Shown here: piece by piece, positions 36,393-45,241 of the stretch
How positions within the stretch are numbered: position 1 is the first letter of the stretch
Layout: every line of letters begins with the position of its first letter
Assembly (NCBI RefSeq): GCF_900096915.1
Contig: NZ_FMYK01000005.1
Coordinates: 104,761 to 168,760, forward strand
Length of the DNA: 64,000 nt
Origin: Acinetobacter marinus
GTDB taxonomy: Bacteria > Pseudomonadota > Gammaproteobacteria > Pseudomonadales > Moraxellaceae
Direction of reading: 5' to 3'
The notes under the pieces: generated by a model
The model's database searches: none
Seen by the model: the letters and a program-made list of their open reading frames with translations, nothing else
Told to the model about the DNA's origin: nothing
Made by a program: the position numbers and the translations under genes

Positions 36393-37868
36393 TTATGCCA
36401 CCAAGACCCGTTGCTGTAGTGTTTTCACCGCCTGCTGAGCTTCAAATGCCAAGGCTTTTAAATCCACATTCGGAATCTGATCATCTTCCACCACGACTCG
36501 CCCACCGACCAATAAGGCTTTTAAATGCGCTCGCCCTGCACACGCCACAGGACCAATCGCCATATCATGTAGCCCAAAATAACGTGGGTCGTCCAGTGCA
36601 TAGATGGCAATGTCGGCGACTTTACCCACTTCAATCTGACCAAGATCATCAAGCCCCAAAATGCCTGCACCGCCAGCCGTACCCCAACGAATCACATCTT
36701 CGATGCTCGCCGCATCTGCACCACCTTCAAACTGCCCGCCTGCATATTGTGGCGTAGCCAACATGCCTTTACGGGCACGTTGTAGCAACCATGCGGCATG
36801 GGTTTCCGACTGCATATCTGCCGCTTCATTGGATGCTGCGCCATCCACCCCAATGGAAATTTGCACCCCTGCTCGCTCTAATGCGACGATGTCAGCAATG
36901 CCACTGCCGAGTCGTCCATTGCTTTGCGGGCAATGCGCAATCCCTGTCCGAGTTTGACCTAACAGTTGAATTTCTTCGGGCAATAATTTGACTAAGTGTG
37001 CCATCCACACATCTTCCCCAACCCAATCATGTTCTGCACAAAACTGCACTGGTGTCATGCCAAATTTCGCCTGTGCACAATCTAAATAATCCACCGTTTC
37101 CGACAGATGTGTATGCATCCGAATGCCAAGTTCACGGGCGATTTTGGCACTTTCTTTGAGCTCGGCGGGTGAGGTGGAATGTAGTGCTGTGGTCGGTGCC
37201 ATCACTACCCGCTGATACGCATGGGCTGAATCTTGATGATAATGCTTCACCAAGCGTTGCATATCCGCCATATAGGCATCGAATTTTTCAGCTCTCAAGG
37301 CTTGGGGCAACTCTGCTTCCAAGCCACGCGTTTGGGTTGCACCACCACGGCACAGCACAAAGCGCATCCCTAGACGCTGTGCTTCATCAAATAAAATCTC
37401 CGCCCCATCAAACGGCATATCAGGCCAATACAGATAATGATGATCTGCCACTGTGGCACAGCCCGAACGCAACAGTTCAATCAAGCCAATCCGTGCCGCC
37501 AAACGGAAATTATCCGCATCAAATGCACCTCTGAAACGATACGGTGTCGCTGCCAACCACGGCGTTAACGATTGATTCAAGCCCCACGGTTCGCCTTTGA
37601 GTAAAGACTGAAACAGATGATGATGGGTATTTACCCACGCAGGATAGACCACACAATCTCTGGCATTGATCACACGCTCATGTGGCAATGCCTCAAGATC
37701 ATCGCCGATCTCGGTGATCACCCCCGCAGAAATGCGAATATCAGACGCCTGATGTCTGGCTTGTGCACCGTGCATCCCTGTCAAAATGCTGTTGGCGTTT
37801 TTAATCAGCACATTTTCTACATGCATCTCATCTGCGTGCATGTCATGTGCTGTGGTTGTTGTATTCAT
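36393..37868 (-). CDS. Amidohydrolase, 8-oxoguanine deaminase / AtzB-TrzN type
   Basis: 491 residues of the amidohydrolase superfamily. Metal ligands appear in THHHLFQ (HxH), HTHLSET and GVDGAASNEA (Asp). The THHHLFQ and HCPQSNGRLGSG segments fit the branch with 8-oxoguanine deaminase and hydroxyatrazine ethylaminohydrolase. The gene is last in an operon with an NMT1-type ABC importer, which argues for a purine- or pyrimidine-like imported base. The first 15 residues are His/Asp/Met-rich and of low complexity. Exact substrate is uncertain. Confidence 0.8.
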   Translation of the reverse strand: MNTTTTAHDMHADEMHVENVLIKNANSILTGMHGAQARHQASDIRISAGVITEIGDDLEALPHERVINARDCVVYPAWVNTHHHLFQSLLKGEPWGLNQSLTPWLAATPYRFRGAFDADNFRLAARIGLIELLRSGCATVADHHYLYWPDMPFDGAEILFDEAQRLGMRFVLCRGGATQTRGLEAELPQALRAEKFDAYMADMQRLVKHYHQDSAHAYQRVVMAPTTALHSTSPAELKESAKIARELGIRMHTHLSETVDYLDCAQAKFGMTPVQFCAEHDWVGEDVWMAHLVKLLPEEIQLLGQTRTGIAHCPQSNGRLGSGIADIVALERAGVQISIGVDGAASNEAADMQSETHAAWLLQRARKGMLATPQYAGGQFEGGADAASIEDVIRWGTAGGAGILGLDDLGQIEVGKVADIAIYALDDPRYFGLHDMAIGPVACAGRAHLKALLVGGRVVVEDDQIPNVDLKALAFEAQQAVKTLQQRVLVA

Positions 37869-37880
37869 TCAGCTTATTCC

Positions 37881-38675
37881 TTAGACCATTTCACTTTCAT
37901 GCCATTTTTTTAAGAAGGCATTGCTCAGCATCGACATCAAAATGTACAGCAACAAACCCGCACAAGTGATCAAAAACAACGCCGCAAACATCAGCGGTAG
38001 ATTGAGCTGAAAACCTGCTTGTAAAATCTGATACGCCAGACCCGCACTGGTGCCACCTGTGCCTGCGACAAACTCAGCCACCACCGCACCAATCAACGCC
38101 AAACCACACGAAATCCGCAAACCACTAAAGAAATACGGCAATGCATTGGGTACACGCAGTTTCATCAAGATCTGCCAACGGCTGGCTTTATTGATTCGAA
38201 ACAAATTTAATAATCCTGGATTGACACTACGCAGACCCAAGGTGGTATTGGTTAAAATCGGGAAAATCGCCACCAACATCGCACAGACCACCAATGCCAA
38301 GGTGGTGTTACTAATCCAAATAATGATTAGCGGTGCGATTGCCACCACAGGAGTCACTTGAAACAAGATCGCATAGGGCATAAAACAGGCTTCGATGACC
38401 CGACTTTGTACGAACAGAAACGACACCAACACACCGATTGCAATCGCCATCAAAAATGCCAGCAAGGTAATTTTCATGGTCATCAACAGACTTTGCCAAA
38501 GGGTGTGTGCATTGCTGTACAACGCTATGGCAATATCACTCGGTTTTGGCACCAAATAAATCGGCACATCGATCACCCGAAAGACGATCTCCCACACCAC
38601 CAACAGGCAAACCCCAAAGAAAATGGGCGCAAATACACGTACCGCATTCGGGCGGTTTAATAGAGGTTTAGTCAT
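37881..38675 (-). CDS. ABC transporter permease (nitrate/taurine/NMT1 type)
   Basis: 264 residues with six membrane segments and the EAA-loop of BPD_transp_1 permeases (INKASRWQILMKLRVPNALPYFFSGLR). The start at 38675 has GGAG six bases upstream and overlaps the ATPase stop by 8 bp. Works with the ATPase and binding protein in the same operon; homodimer expected. Substrate likely a heterocyclic base judged from the operon. Confidence 0.9.
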   Translation of the reverse strand: MTKPLLNRPNAVRVFAPIFFGVCLLVVWEIVFRVIDVPIYLVPKPSDIAIALYSNAHTLWQSLLMTMKITLLAFLMAIAIGVLVSFLFVQSRVIEACFMPYAILFQVTPVVAIAPLIIIWISNTTLALVVCAMLVAIFPILTNTTLGLRSVNPGLLNLFRINKASRWQILMKLRVPNALPYFFSGLRISCGLALIGAVVAEFVAGTGGTSAGLAYQILQAGFQLNLPLMFAALFLITCAGLLLYILMSMLSNAFLKKWHESEMV

Positions 38676-39492
38676 GATGTGCTCCATGTCCGCTGGCTTG
38701 TTCTAAGAGTTGTGAAAGCTGTGCGCATTGCTTGATAAAACCCTCGGAAGTACGAAATGCTTCATCTCGAAGCTCTGGCGCCTCAATCTGCACATCTGCC
38801 ACCACACGACTCGGACGGGCTTCCATCACAATCACCCGTGACGACAAAAATACCGCTTCGTAAATGCTGTGGGTCACAAAAACTACGGTCAAATCCCGCT
38901 CTGCCCACAGACTACGAATATCACTATCGAGCTTATGTCGAGTGAATTCATCCAGTGCACCAAACGGCTCATCCATCAATAATAAATTCGGCTCAGTCAC
39001 CAAAGCCCGTGCCAAAGACACACGCATCTGCATCCCACCTGACAGCTCTCTTGGATAAGACTTTTCAAAACCACCTAAGCCAACAGACTGTAAGGCTTGA
39101 CTGACTTTGTCGCTCGATTGCTTTTTGACAATACCTCGTAGATCCAGTGGCAGACGCACATTATCCGCAACCGTCGCCCAAGGCATTAAAGTGGCTTCTT
39201 GGAAAACCATCGCCATCCGACACTGCGACTGCATATCCCGTTTGCCATTCCAGCGAATCTGCCCAGCAGAGGGTTGTTCTAAATCCGCAAACATTTTCAG
39301 CAAGGTGCTTTTGCCACAACCCGAAGGACCGAGCAAAGAGACGATTTCACCCCGTTCAATATTCAGGTTTAAACGCTGTAATGCGTGTGTGCCATTGGGA
39401 TAGATTTTTTCGACCCCCGATGCCATCAACATCGGGCGGGCTGTGCTTGTGCTCGGTTCATCTGCATGATCGAGATCAATTGCGGCATTCAT
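38668..39492 (-). CDS. ABC transporter ATP-binding protein (nitrate/taurine/NMT1 type)
   Basis: 274 residues from the ATG at 39492, which has AAGGGGAA upstream; earlier starts lack this. Walker A GPSGCGKST, Q-loop FQEATLMPW, signature LSGGM, Walker B LLLMDEP and H-loop VTHSIYEA are all intact. SsuB/TauB/NrtD-like. Confidence 0.93.
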   Translation of the reverse strand: MNAAIDLDHADEPSTSTARPMLMASGVEKIYPNGTHALQRLNLNIERGEIVSLLGPSGCGKSTLLKMFADLEQPSAGQIRWNGKRDMQSQCRMAMVFQEATLMPWATVADNVRLPLDLRGIVKKQSSDKVSQALQSVGLGGFEKSYPRELSGGMQMRVSLARALVTEPNLLLMDEPFGALDEFTRHKLDSDIRSLWAERDLTVVFVTHSIYEAVFLSSRVIVMEARPSRVVADVQIEAPELRDEAFRTSEGFIKQCAQLSQLLEQASGHGAHHD

Positions 39493-39638
39493 CGGGTTCC
39501 CCTTTTTCATTTCTGAACTCATTTGCTACCAGACGTTTATCGGCTCAAAGATCGTGGTGCTTCATCTATGTGCTTAATCTATGTGCTTAATCTATGTACT
39601 GAATCTTGGTACTGAATTGTGGTACTTCATCGTGCGCA

Positions 39639-40691
39639 TTATTTTCGCTGATTTGCTTCAGGCAAAAATTCCAAAGTAAAGGCTTTTTGCCAATCAGTTT
39701 TGGTATCCAACAACCCTGTATCGACCATCATGTCTCGTGTCGCCTGCCAACGTGGTGCGGTCATCACACCAATGCCTTGTGTGGCAGCATCACCACCATC
39801 AACCAGTTTTAACGTTTTCATTTGATCCAGCGCAAATGCCAAAAGCTCATCGGTCATCTGCGGATTTTCTTTTTTGATCACTGCATTGGCTAGTGCAGGA
39901 TTTTCCATGTAGCTTTTCCAACCTTCTGCGGTCGCTGCCACAAAGCGCTTCAACACATCAGGTTTGCTCTGCACCATATCATCACGGGTCACGATGATGC
40001 CGCCATAAGTTGGATAACCATCTTTGGCAAAGAGATAAAATTTACTGTTCGGATCGGCTTTTTTCGCTGGCAAGACTTCGGAGGTGGCAAAGGCTTGTTG
40101 GGCAGTATTGGCATCAGCAAGGAACGGTTGCAGATTGAATGTATATGGTCGCACCTGAGCATCACTCAGCTGATATTTCGCTTTCAGCCATGGCCACCAG
40201 CTGGTCTGACCGCTAGTCGCCACCAAAATGGTTTTGTCTTTTAAATCCGCCAAACTTTTCACATCACCGTGGGTAATAATGCCTTGCGGATCATATTGAA
40301 ATGATGATGCAATCGCTTTAACAGGCAAGCCTTGCTCAATCCCCTTGAGCACCTGAAGATCATAATTGACGATCAGATCGGTCTTCTTTGACATCAGTAA
40401 GGTCATGCCATTAATCTGTGGGCCGCCTTGTTTAATGGTGACATCCAATCCGTATTTTTTATAAATGTCCGTTTCTGCGGCTTGATAATAGCCACCGTGT
40501 TCCGCTTGTGGATACCACGAGGTCGTCAATGTGATGTGATCTAATGGCTTGCTCGACTCAGCAGTGTTATCTGCTGCGCTACTGGTCGGCGTTTCAGACT
40601 TTGAACAAGCCACCAGCATGGTTGAACTCAACAATACCGCTGAAACTACCATTTTAAAAGAAAGGTGCTTTGGATACGTGCTGTGAATCAT
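39639..40691 (-). CDS. ABC transporter substrate-binding lipoprotein (NMT1/THI5 family)
   Basis: 350 residues from the ATG at 40691. Lipobox LVAC with lipidated Cys29. The mature part has the NMT1/THI5 features: TLTTSWYPQAEHGGYYQA near the start, and the KYGLDVTIKQGGP segment. The frame is open upstream to 40832 but that region is the structured leader. First gene of a four-gene operon (binding protein, ATPase, permease, amidohydrolase). Ligand probably a base such as a purine or pyrimidine derivative. Confidence 0.9.
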   Translation of the reverse strand: MIHSTYPKHLSFKMVVSAVLLSSTMLVACSKSETPTSSAADNTAESSKPLDHITLTTSWYPQAEHGGYYQAAETDIYKKYGLDVTIKQGGPQINGMTLLMSKKTDLIVNYDLQVLKGIEQGLPVKAIASSFQYDPQGIITHGDVKSLADLKDKTILVATSGQTSWWPWLKAKYQLSDAQVRPYTFNLQPFLADANTAQQAFATSEVLPAKKADPNSKFYLFAKDGYPTYGGIIVTRDDMVQSKPDVLKRFVAATAEGWKSYMENPALANAVIKKENPQMTDELLAFALDQMKTLKLVDGGDAATQGIGVMTAPRWQATRDMMVDTGLLDTKTDWQKAFTLEFLPEANQRK

Positions 40692-40696
40692 CGGTG

Positions 40697-40774
40697 CCCC
40701 CGAAAGTATTAGGTCTAGATTACAATGGGGAAGTCCACAGACTCTCTGCAAGGCATACGCCCTATTCCCCATTG
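40697..40774 (-). promoter_or_regulatory. Structured leader, possible riboswitch
   Basis: On the minus strand, CAATGGGGAA (opposite 40765-40774) pairs perfectly with TTCCCCATTG (opposite 40723-40732). The 32-nt interior holds a second stem, GCAGA/TCTGT, and an asymmetric internal loop (about 15 nt on the 5' side, 4-5 nt on the 3' side). A G5 run just before the ATG (opposite 40697-40701), which is the likely ribosome-binding site, could pair instead with the CCCC of the 3' arm. So two exclusive folds are possible. The rest of the gap to 41273 has no gene. Confidence 0.5.
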
Positions 40775-40948
40775 AGGAACAGCTTTTGCTGCAGAGCAAT
40801 GTCCCATGTATTGTGCAAACTTTGCACCGCACACTAACCGCTTATACTCAATATTGATTCTGCAAACAGCATGCCAATTCATGCATTTAAATTTAATATT
40901 TTGTTTTTAAAAAAGATTTTATGATTTAAACACAATACTATGCAGATT

Positions 40949-40957
40949 GGTCAGACC
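40949..40957. promoter_or_regulatory. GntR-like half-palindrome in the divergent region
   Basis: GGTC-A-GACC resembles GntR/FadR-type operators (tGGTCnGACCa). It lies between the importer operon and the oxygenase gene. Short, so could be chance; no GntR gene is in the window. Confidence 0.2.
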
Positions 40958-41273
40958 GCACGCACAAAATAAGTGCAACTTTTCCAGAAAATGACTTAAT
41001 TTGCTGGCATGAGATTTGCTAAATAACTAATTGAGAGTAGAAGCTGTCAACGCACGTGCATGAGATTTTTTTTGAAATTTTCAGCATCGTGCTGTGGGTC
41101 ATTGCTCCAATACGTTGCTGTTGATTGCCTGAACTAGAGGAGATCAGCAGTCACGTGATTGACATTGGATCTGCACAAGTGAACCGCTCAACGAAACGCT
41201 TTCGATGACTTATGAAGTGTTGTCTTGCGTGAAATGTGCAGATTATTCCCAAACTATTTCTCAGGAATCGCAC

Positions 41274-42281
41274 ATGAATCAGACTAACCCGACTACACCT
41301 CAATCCAACTACAGCCTTGATGAGCTCAATAAAGAGTCCCGCATGGGGAGCTTTGGTACAGAAACCGCACGTGAAGTGCGCATTATTGATTTGTCTAATT
41401 TTGAGTCCCGTAAACATGAAATCGCCGAGCAACTTTGGCAAGCTGCCATTGAAATTGGCTTTTTCCAATTGGAAAATCACGGCATTCCTCAGCAAGACAT
41501 AGACCATGCCTTTGCCATGACCGAACAATTTTTTGCCTTGCCCAATGCGGTCAAAGCGCAATATCCGTTACATCGTAATGCAGGCTGGGAAAGCCGTGCC
41601 CAGATTCGCCCATCGACCAAGACCGCAGATCAAAAAGAGTCTTATCAAATTACCCGTCCACGCATGCAAGGGCTGTGGCCTACTGAGACGGAGCTGGCAA
41701 ATTTTCAAGCAGATATGCTGCATTTTGAACAGCAATGCTGGACGGTGGGCATGCAGGTATTATCGTGTTTTGCCTATAAGCTAGGTTTTGAAACAGACTT
41801 CTTCCGTCATGCGCATGATCCAAGCCAAGCCGAATACCAAAGCACCTTACGCATGTTGCACTACTATGCGGTCGACCCTGCACTGCAAGACCAACTCGGC
41901 TTATGGCGAGCGGGTGCGCATACCGATTTTGATTGTCTGACCTTACTGTTTCAGCGTGAAGGTCAAGGTGGACTGCAAGTTTGTCCTGGCAAAGACATGG
42001 ACAGTCAGACGTGGACTAGTATTGTGCCACGTAATGATGTGATTACCTGCAATATTGGTGACATGCTGACCCGTTGGAGTGATGATATTTTACCGTCTAA
42101 TTTTCATCGGGTGAAAAACCCTGCACCAGATGAATATCAAGGTGCACGTTATAGTTTGGCATTTTTCTGCCAAGCCAATGAGGACATTATGATCGAAAGT
42201 CCTTTGCAAAAATATCCAGCGATTAGTGCCAAAGATTATTTACAACAACGGGTCAGTGCCAACTTTTCAGGTAAATATTAA
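41274..42281 (+). CDS. Isopenicillin-N-synthase-like 2OG-Fe(II) oxygenase
   Basis: 335 residues from the ATG at 41274 (CAGGAA upstream). The core has His-x-Asp in GAHTDFDCLTLL, the distal His in FHRVKNP, and RYSLAFF with the 2-oxoglutarate-binding Arg. The N-terminal DIOX_N domain is present (EIGFFQLENHGI). Divergent from the importer/amidohydrolase operon; similar oxygenases sit near 8-oxoguanine deaminase genes in Pseudomonas, as I recall, so it may oxidise the imported base or a derivative. Substrate not known. Confidence 0.85.
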   Translation: MNQTNPTTPQSNYSLDELNKESRMGSFGTETAREVRIIDLSNFESRKHEIAEQLWQAAIEIGFFQLENHGIPQQDIDHAFAMTEQFFALPNAVKAQYPLHRNAGWESRAQIRPSTKTADQKESYQITRPRMQGLWPTETELANFQADMLHFEQQCWTVGMQVLSCFAYKLGFETDFFRHAHDPSQAEYQSTLRMLHYYAVDPALQDQLGLWRAGAHTDFDCLTLLFQREGQGGLQVCPGKDMDSQTWTSIVPRNDVITCNIGDMLTRWSDDILPSNFHRVKNPAPDEYQGARYSLAFFCQANEDIMIESPLQKYPAISAKDYLQQRVSANFSGKY

Positions 42282-42306
42282 CTTTTCAGCATTTCCCTTT
42301 CACATC

Positions 42307-42333
42307 AAAAAGAGCCAGTTTTGGCTCTTTTTT
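42307..42333. terminator. Bidirectional terminator
   Basis: AAAAAGAGCCA and TGGCTCTTTTTT form a stem with a 3-nt loop and T/A runs on both sides, between the oxygenase stop (42281) and the convergent sugar dehydrogenase stop (42389). Confidence 0.85.
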
Positions 42334-42388
42334 ACTTATGGATATTTCCCATTTTGTGGTTTGTTGCTGATGACTAAACTCAATCAAA

Positions 42389-43621
42389 CTAAGGTGTCAT
42401 TTTCAACAGTTTTCCTTGCGCACCATCTTGGATAATCCAAAGCGTTCCATCATTAGCGGCAAGCACACCACGAATACGCTCACCCATGTCTAAACGCTGT
42501 ACTTCTTTGGCGACAGGTTGCGTCAGATCAACAATCACGATGGACTGAGAAGACAAACCACCAATGACCGCTTTGCCTTGCCAAAGTGGAAATTGATCGC
42601 CTTGGTAAATAATCATACTCGACGGTGAAATCACAGGCGTCCAACTGATGGCTGGGGCTTGAAACTCAGGGCGTGTGCGATGTTCTGGAATCGGACGACC
42701 ATCATAATGATTGCCTTCTGAGACCAATGGATAACCATAATTTGCACCCTTTTTGATCAAGTTCAGTTCATCGCCACCTTCAGGTCCCATCTCGACGATC
42801 CAAAGTTGACCTTGTAAATCCAGCGCCATACCCAGCGGATTACGATGTCCAAGCGACCAAATCTGCTGAGCTACGCCTGCTTGCCCTGCAAAGGGATTCC
42901 CCTCGGCAGGTGTCCCATCCTCATTCAAGCGTAGAATTTTCCCCAAATTACTCGTCATATCCTGCGCAGGATCAAAGTGTTGACGCTCACCCGATGCCAC
43001 CCAGAGTTTATCCTCATAATCAAACAGCATGCGATGTCCATAATGCCCTTGTCCTGACATTTTCGGCACTTGTTCCCAGATTTTTTCAAGATTGATGAGT
43101 TTCGGTTGTTGTGGGTTGCTGAGGTCGAGTTTTGCCCGAGAAATTTCTGCACCATAATCGCCCTGACCCTGTACTGCATAGCTCAGATAGACCCAGTGAT
43201 TATCGGCAAAATGTGGGTGCACGACGACATCACCAAGTCCGCCTTGTCCACCATAAGCCACTTTCGGTACACCTTGTACATCAAGGGTTTGTTTAGATGT
43301 TGGATCGAAAAGTTTCAGTTTGCCTTGTCGCTCTGTAATCAATAATCTGCCATCAGGCAGTTTTGCGATCGCCCACGGCTCATTAAATGTTGCAATATCT
43401 TCAACCTGATATTTTTGCTGGATTTGACTGGCATTTGCAGTGTTATCACTGCTTGGTTCTTGTGCTGATGCCGTTTGTGCTGTGGATTTTGGTGAGGAAC
43501 ATGCACTCAATAGCAAGGTCCCGCTGAGCGCAAATAGCATCCCTGCGTACTTGAGCGTATTCACTTTCGATTCAGACAACCGCCATGCTGAAAACGGTTG
43601 ACGATAAAACTTCAAATCCAT
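42389..43621 (-). CDS. PQQ-dependent aldose sugar dehydrogenase, lipoprotein
   Basis: 410 residues from the ATG at 43621 (GGAG eight bases upstream). Lipobox LLSAC, Cys41, after an unusually long N-region of 27 residues. Beta-propeller of the soluble glucose/aldose dehydrogenase (YliI/Asd) family: EPWAIAKLPDGRLLITER, the catalytic His in VVHPHF, GHRNPLGMALD and WIVEMGPEGGDELN. Oxidises sugars in the periplasm with PQQ and calcium. PQQ synthesis genes are not in the window. Confidence 0.88.
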   Translation of the reverse strand: MDLKFYRQPFSAWRLSESKVNTLKYAGMLFALSGTLLLSACSSPKSTAQTASAQEPSSDNTANASQIQQKYQVEDIATFNEPWAIAKLPDGRLLITERQGKLKLFDPTSKQTLDVQGVPKVAYGGQGGLGDVVVHPHFADNHWVYLSYAVQGQGDYGAEISRAKLDLSNPQQPKLINLEKIWEQVPKMSGQGHYGHRMLFDYEDKLWVASGERQHFDPAQDMTSNLGKILRLNEDGTPAEGNPFAGQAGVAQQIWSLGHRNPLGMALDLQGQLWIVEMGPEGGDELNLIKKGANYGYPLVSEGNHYDGRPIPEHRTRPEFQAPAISWTPVISPSSMIIYQGDQFPLWQGKAVIGGLSSQSIVIVDLTQPVAKEVQRLDMGERIRGVLAANDGTLWIIQDGAQGKLLKMTP

Positions 43622-43737
43622 CTGACACACTCCATCTCATTTGACACGTGATCATCAGCATACGGGATTTTATAAAGTCTGCATATTAAGGCTGTGTTAA
43701 TGGCAAAAACTGATGACAAGATTTCGCCCTTGTTCAC

Positions 43738-43908
43738 TTATCCTTTCTTAAGTCTATTCGCTCGATAGACCGCCATGATGATCGGCAATGCAGCAACGAT
43801 GAGCAAGACAACATCCCACACACCATCGACCAAAATCATCCCGATAATGCCTGCCATACTCACCACGCAGAGCAACCACAAGGTATTTAAATTATTCCAC
43901 AGTTGCAT
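43738..43908 (-). CDS. Small hydrophobic protein of the PepSY operon
   Basis: 56 residues from the ATG at 43908, with AAAGGAG seven bases upstream; it overlaps the end of the PepSY gene by about 20 bp. Two membrane helices (about 9-24 and 28-46), then a basic YRANRLKKG tail. No named family recognised. Position suggests a partner of the PepSY protein in iron uptake. Confidence 0.65.
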   Translation of the reverse strand: MQLWNNLNTLWLLCVVSMAGIIGMILVDGVWDVVLLIVAALPIIMAVYRANRLKKG

Positions 43909-45095
43909 TGCGATCTCCTTTGAGATTTTTTTTGTTTGCGTTTTGCCCACCATAGCCACGCCCCATTCACCGTGATAAACAAGGTCATCAACGTACACAG
44001 TGTCCACAATAGCTTTAAAGCCAACCCGCCATAGTTGCCAAAATGGAGCGGTTGCGACAGGAATATCGCTTTCAAATACACAGGAATATCTTCCACCGTG
44101 GTCAGCTCACCCGTACCCGCATCGACCAAAGCAATGCGTAAGAGTTTTTCCTGAATCCCCTCACTGCCTTGGAGCAAGACCAAATAGTGCCCCTGCGTCG
44201 AGTATTCCGAGGTTGGGTAATAGACCGAGGTCGGATGCCAACCTTGCGAACCTGACGCCGCCGCTTGATAAACTTGATCAATCTGCACATTTGGATTGAT
44301 GGTTTTTGCCGCTGCATAAGTCTGCTGTAAGCGTTGCAACTCGGTCATCTGCCAGACACCGATCGCCACCGTACCAATGCCGAGTAAAAAACCTGTAATC
44401 GTGACCACCAATGCCCAACCCAGTACCGCAGAGCCGATTAAATTATGCAGATCCAGCTGGAAAATCCGTGCGCCTTTTTGTCGTCGAATAATGCCGAACA
44501 GAAACTTCTTCACATAAGGTGCATAGACCACCAAGCCAGAAACTAAAGATAGGAAGACCAATAAAGCAATCAGCGCCCCGATCAGCTCACCGATAAAGCC
44601 CATAAACCACTGCGCATGGAGCTCAAGTAAAAATCCTGTCAGTGTTTCCCGAGAGTTTGGCGCTTCCACCAGTTTCGCTGCAGGCACATCGGCATAGAGC
44701 CAACGGGCATCACGAACCCCTTTGCCTTCTTCGACCATCCCGATCAGCATCACCCCAGGATGATGATCTTCATCGATTGAGGTCATGATCACTTTTTCAT
44801 TGGGATACGCCTGCTGTGCAGCTTTGATCGAGTCTGAAAATGGACGATGCTCACCATTGACACTGATCGAGGCGGTCGGCTCATGTCCGAGCGCATGATC
44901 AATCTCCTCATGGAAAATCAGGATCACCCCAGTGATCGACAAGATCGCAAAAGGAATCACCACGATCAAACTGATCCAGCGGTGAATCCACAAATTGCTG
45001 CGATACCATCTCGAGTGGCTGGCTTTAACCGATTTTGATTTATCCAAAGATGATGCGGATTGAGCATCTGAAGCAGTGACTTTTTTCCCAAACAT
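43887..45095 (-). CDS. PepSY-domain membrane protein (siderophore reductase-like)
   Basis: 402 residues from the ATG at 45095, chosen because the Fur-like box at 45116-45134 would lie inside a longer gene. Four membrane segments are visible, the first at about 32-55 (WIHRWISLIVVIPFAILSITGVILIF). The pattern is the PepSY_TM family, which includes FoxB/FpvG-type periplasmic siderophore-iron reductases. The final residues are a KRKQKKSQRR basic tail. Divergent from an IroE-like esterase, with a shared Fur-like box, so probably iron-repressed. Confidence 0.82.
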   Translation of the reverse strand: MFGKKVTASDAQSASSLDKSKSVKASHSRWYRSNLWIHRWISLIVVIPFAILSITGVILIFHEEIDHALGHEPTASISVNGEHRPFSDSIKAAQQAYPNEKVIMTSIDEDHHPGVMLIGMVEEGKGVRDARWLYADVPAAKLVEAPNSRETLTGFLLELHAQWFMGFIGELIGALIALLVFLSLVSGLVVYAPYVKKFLFGIIRRQKGARIFQLDLHNLIGSAVLGWALVVTITGFLLGIGTVAIGVWQMTELQRLQQTYAAAKTINPNVQIDQVYQAAASGSQGWHPTSVYYPTSEYSTQGHYLVLLQGSEGIQEKLLRIALVDAGTGELTTVEDIPVYLKAIFLSQPLHFGNYGGLALKLLWTLCTLMTLFITVNGAWLWWAKRKQKKSQRRSQCNCGII

Positions 45096-45115
45096 GACGT
45101 AATTTTTATTTAAAT

Positions 45116-45134
45116 AATAATGAGATTGATTATA
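45116..45134. promoter_or_regulatory. Fur-box-like site in the PepSY/esterase divergent region
   Basis: AATAATGAGATTGATTATA matches the 19-bp Fur consensus at 14 positions by hand count. It is 21 bp upstream of the PepSY start and about 110 bp from the esterase start. Confidence 0.55.
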
Positions 45135-45241
45135 ATTCATTTTTATGACAGTACAAATTTTTCTTGATCTGCTGTACTGTGATCGAATCAAACCTTTGAA
45201 TTGTGGTTAAAATCGTTTTGAAAATCATGCGTTGTGCTTTT

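Noticed and set aside
40697..40774. TPP (THI) riboswitch before the NMT1/THI5-type gene
   Set aside because: The conserved CUGAGA and ACCUGAUCYGG-like motifs are not present.
1..45095. DUF4198 gene and PepSY gene as parts of one operon
   Set aside because: They are more than 43 kb apart with many unrelated units between; at most the same Fur regulon.
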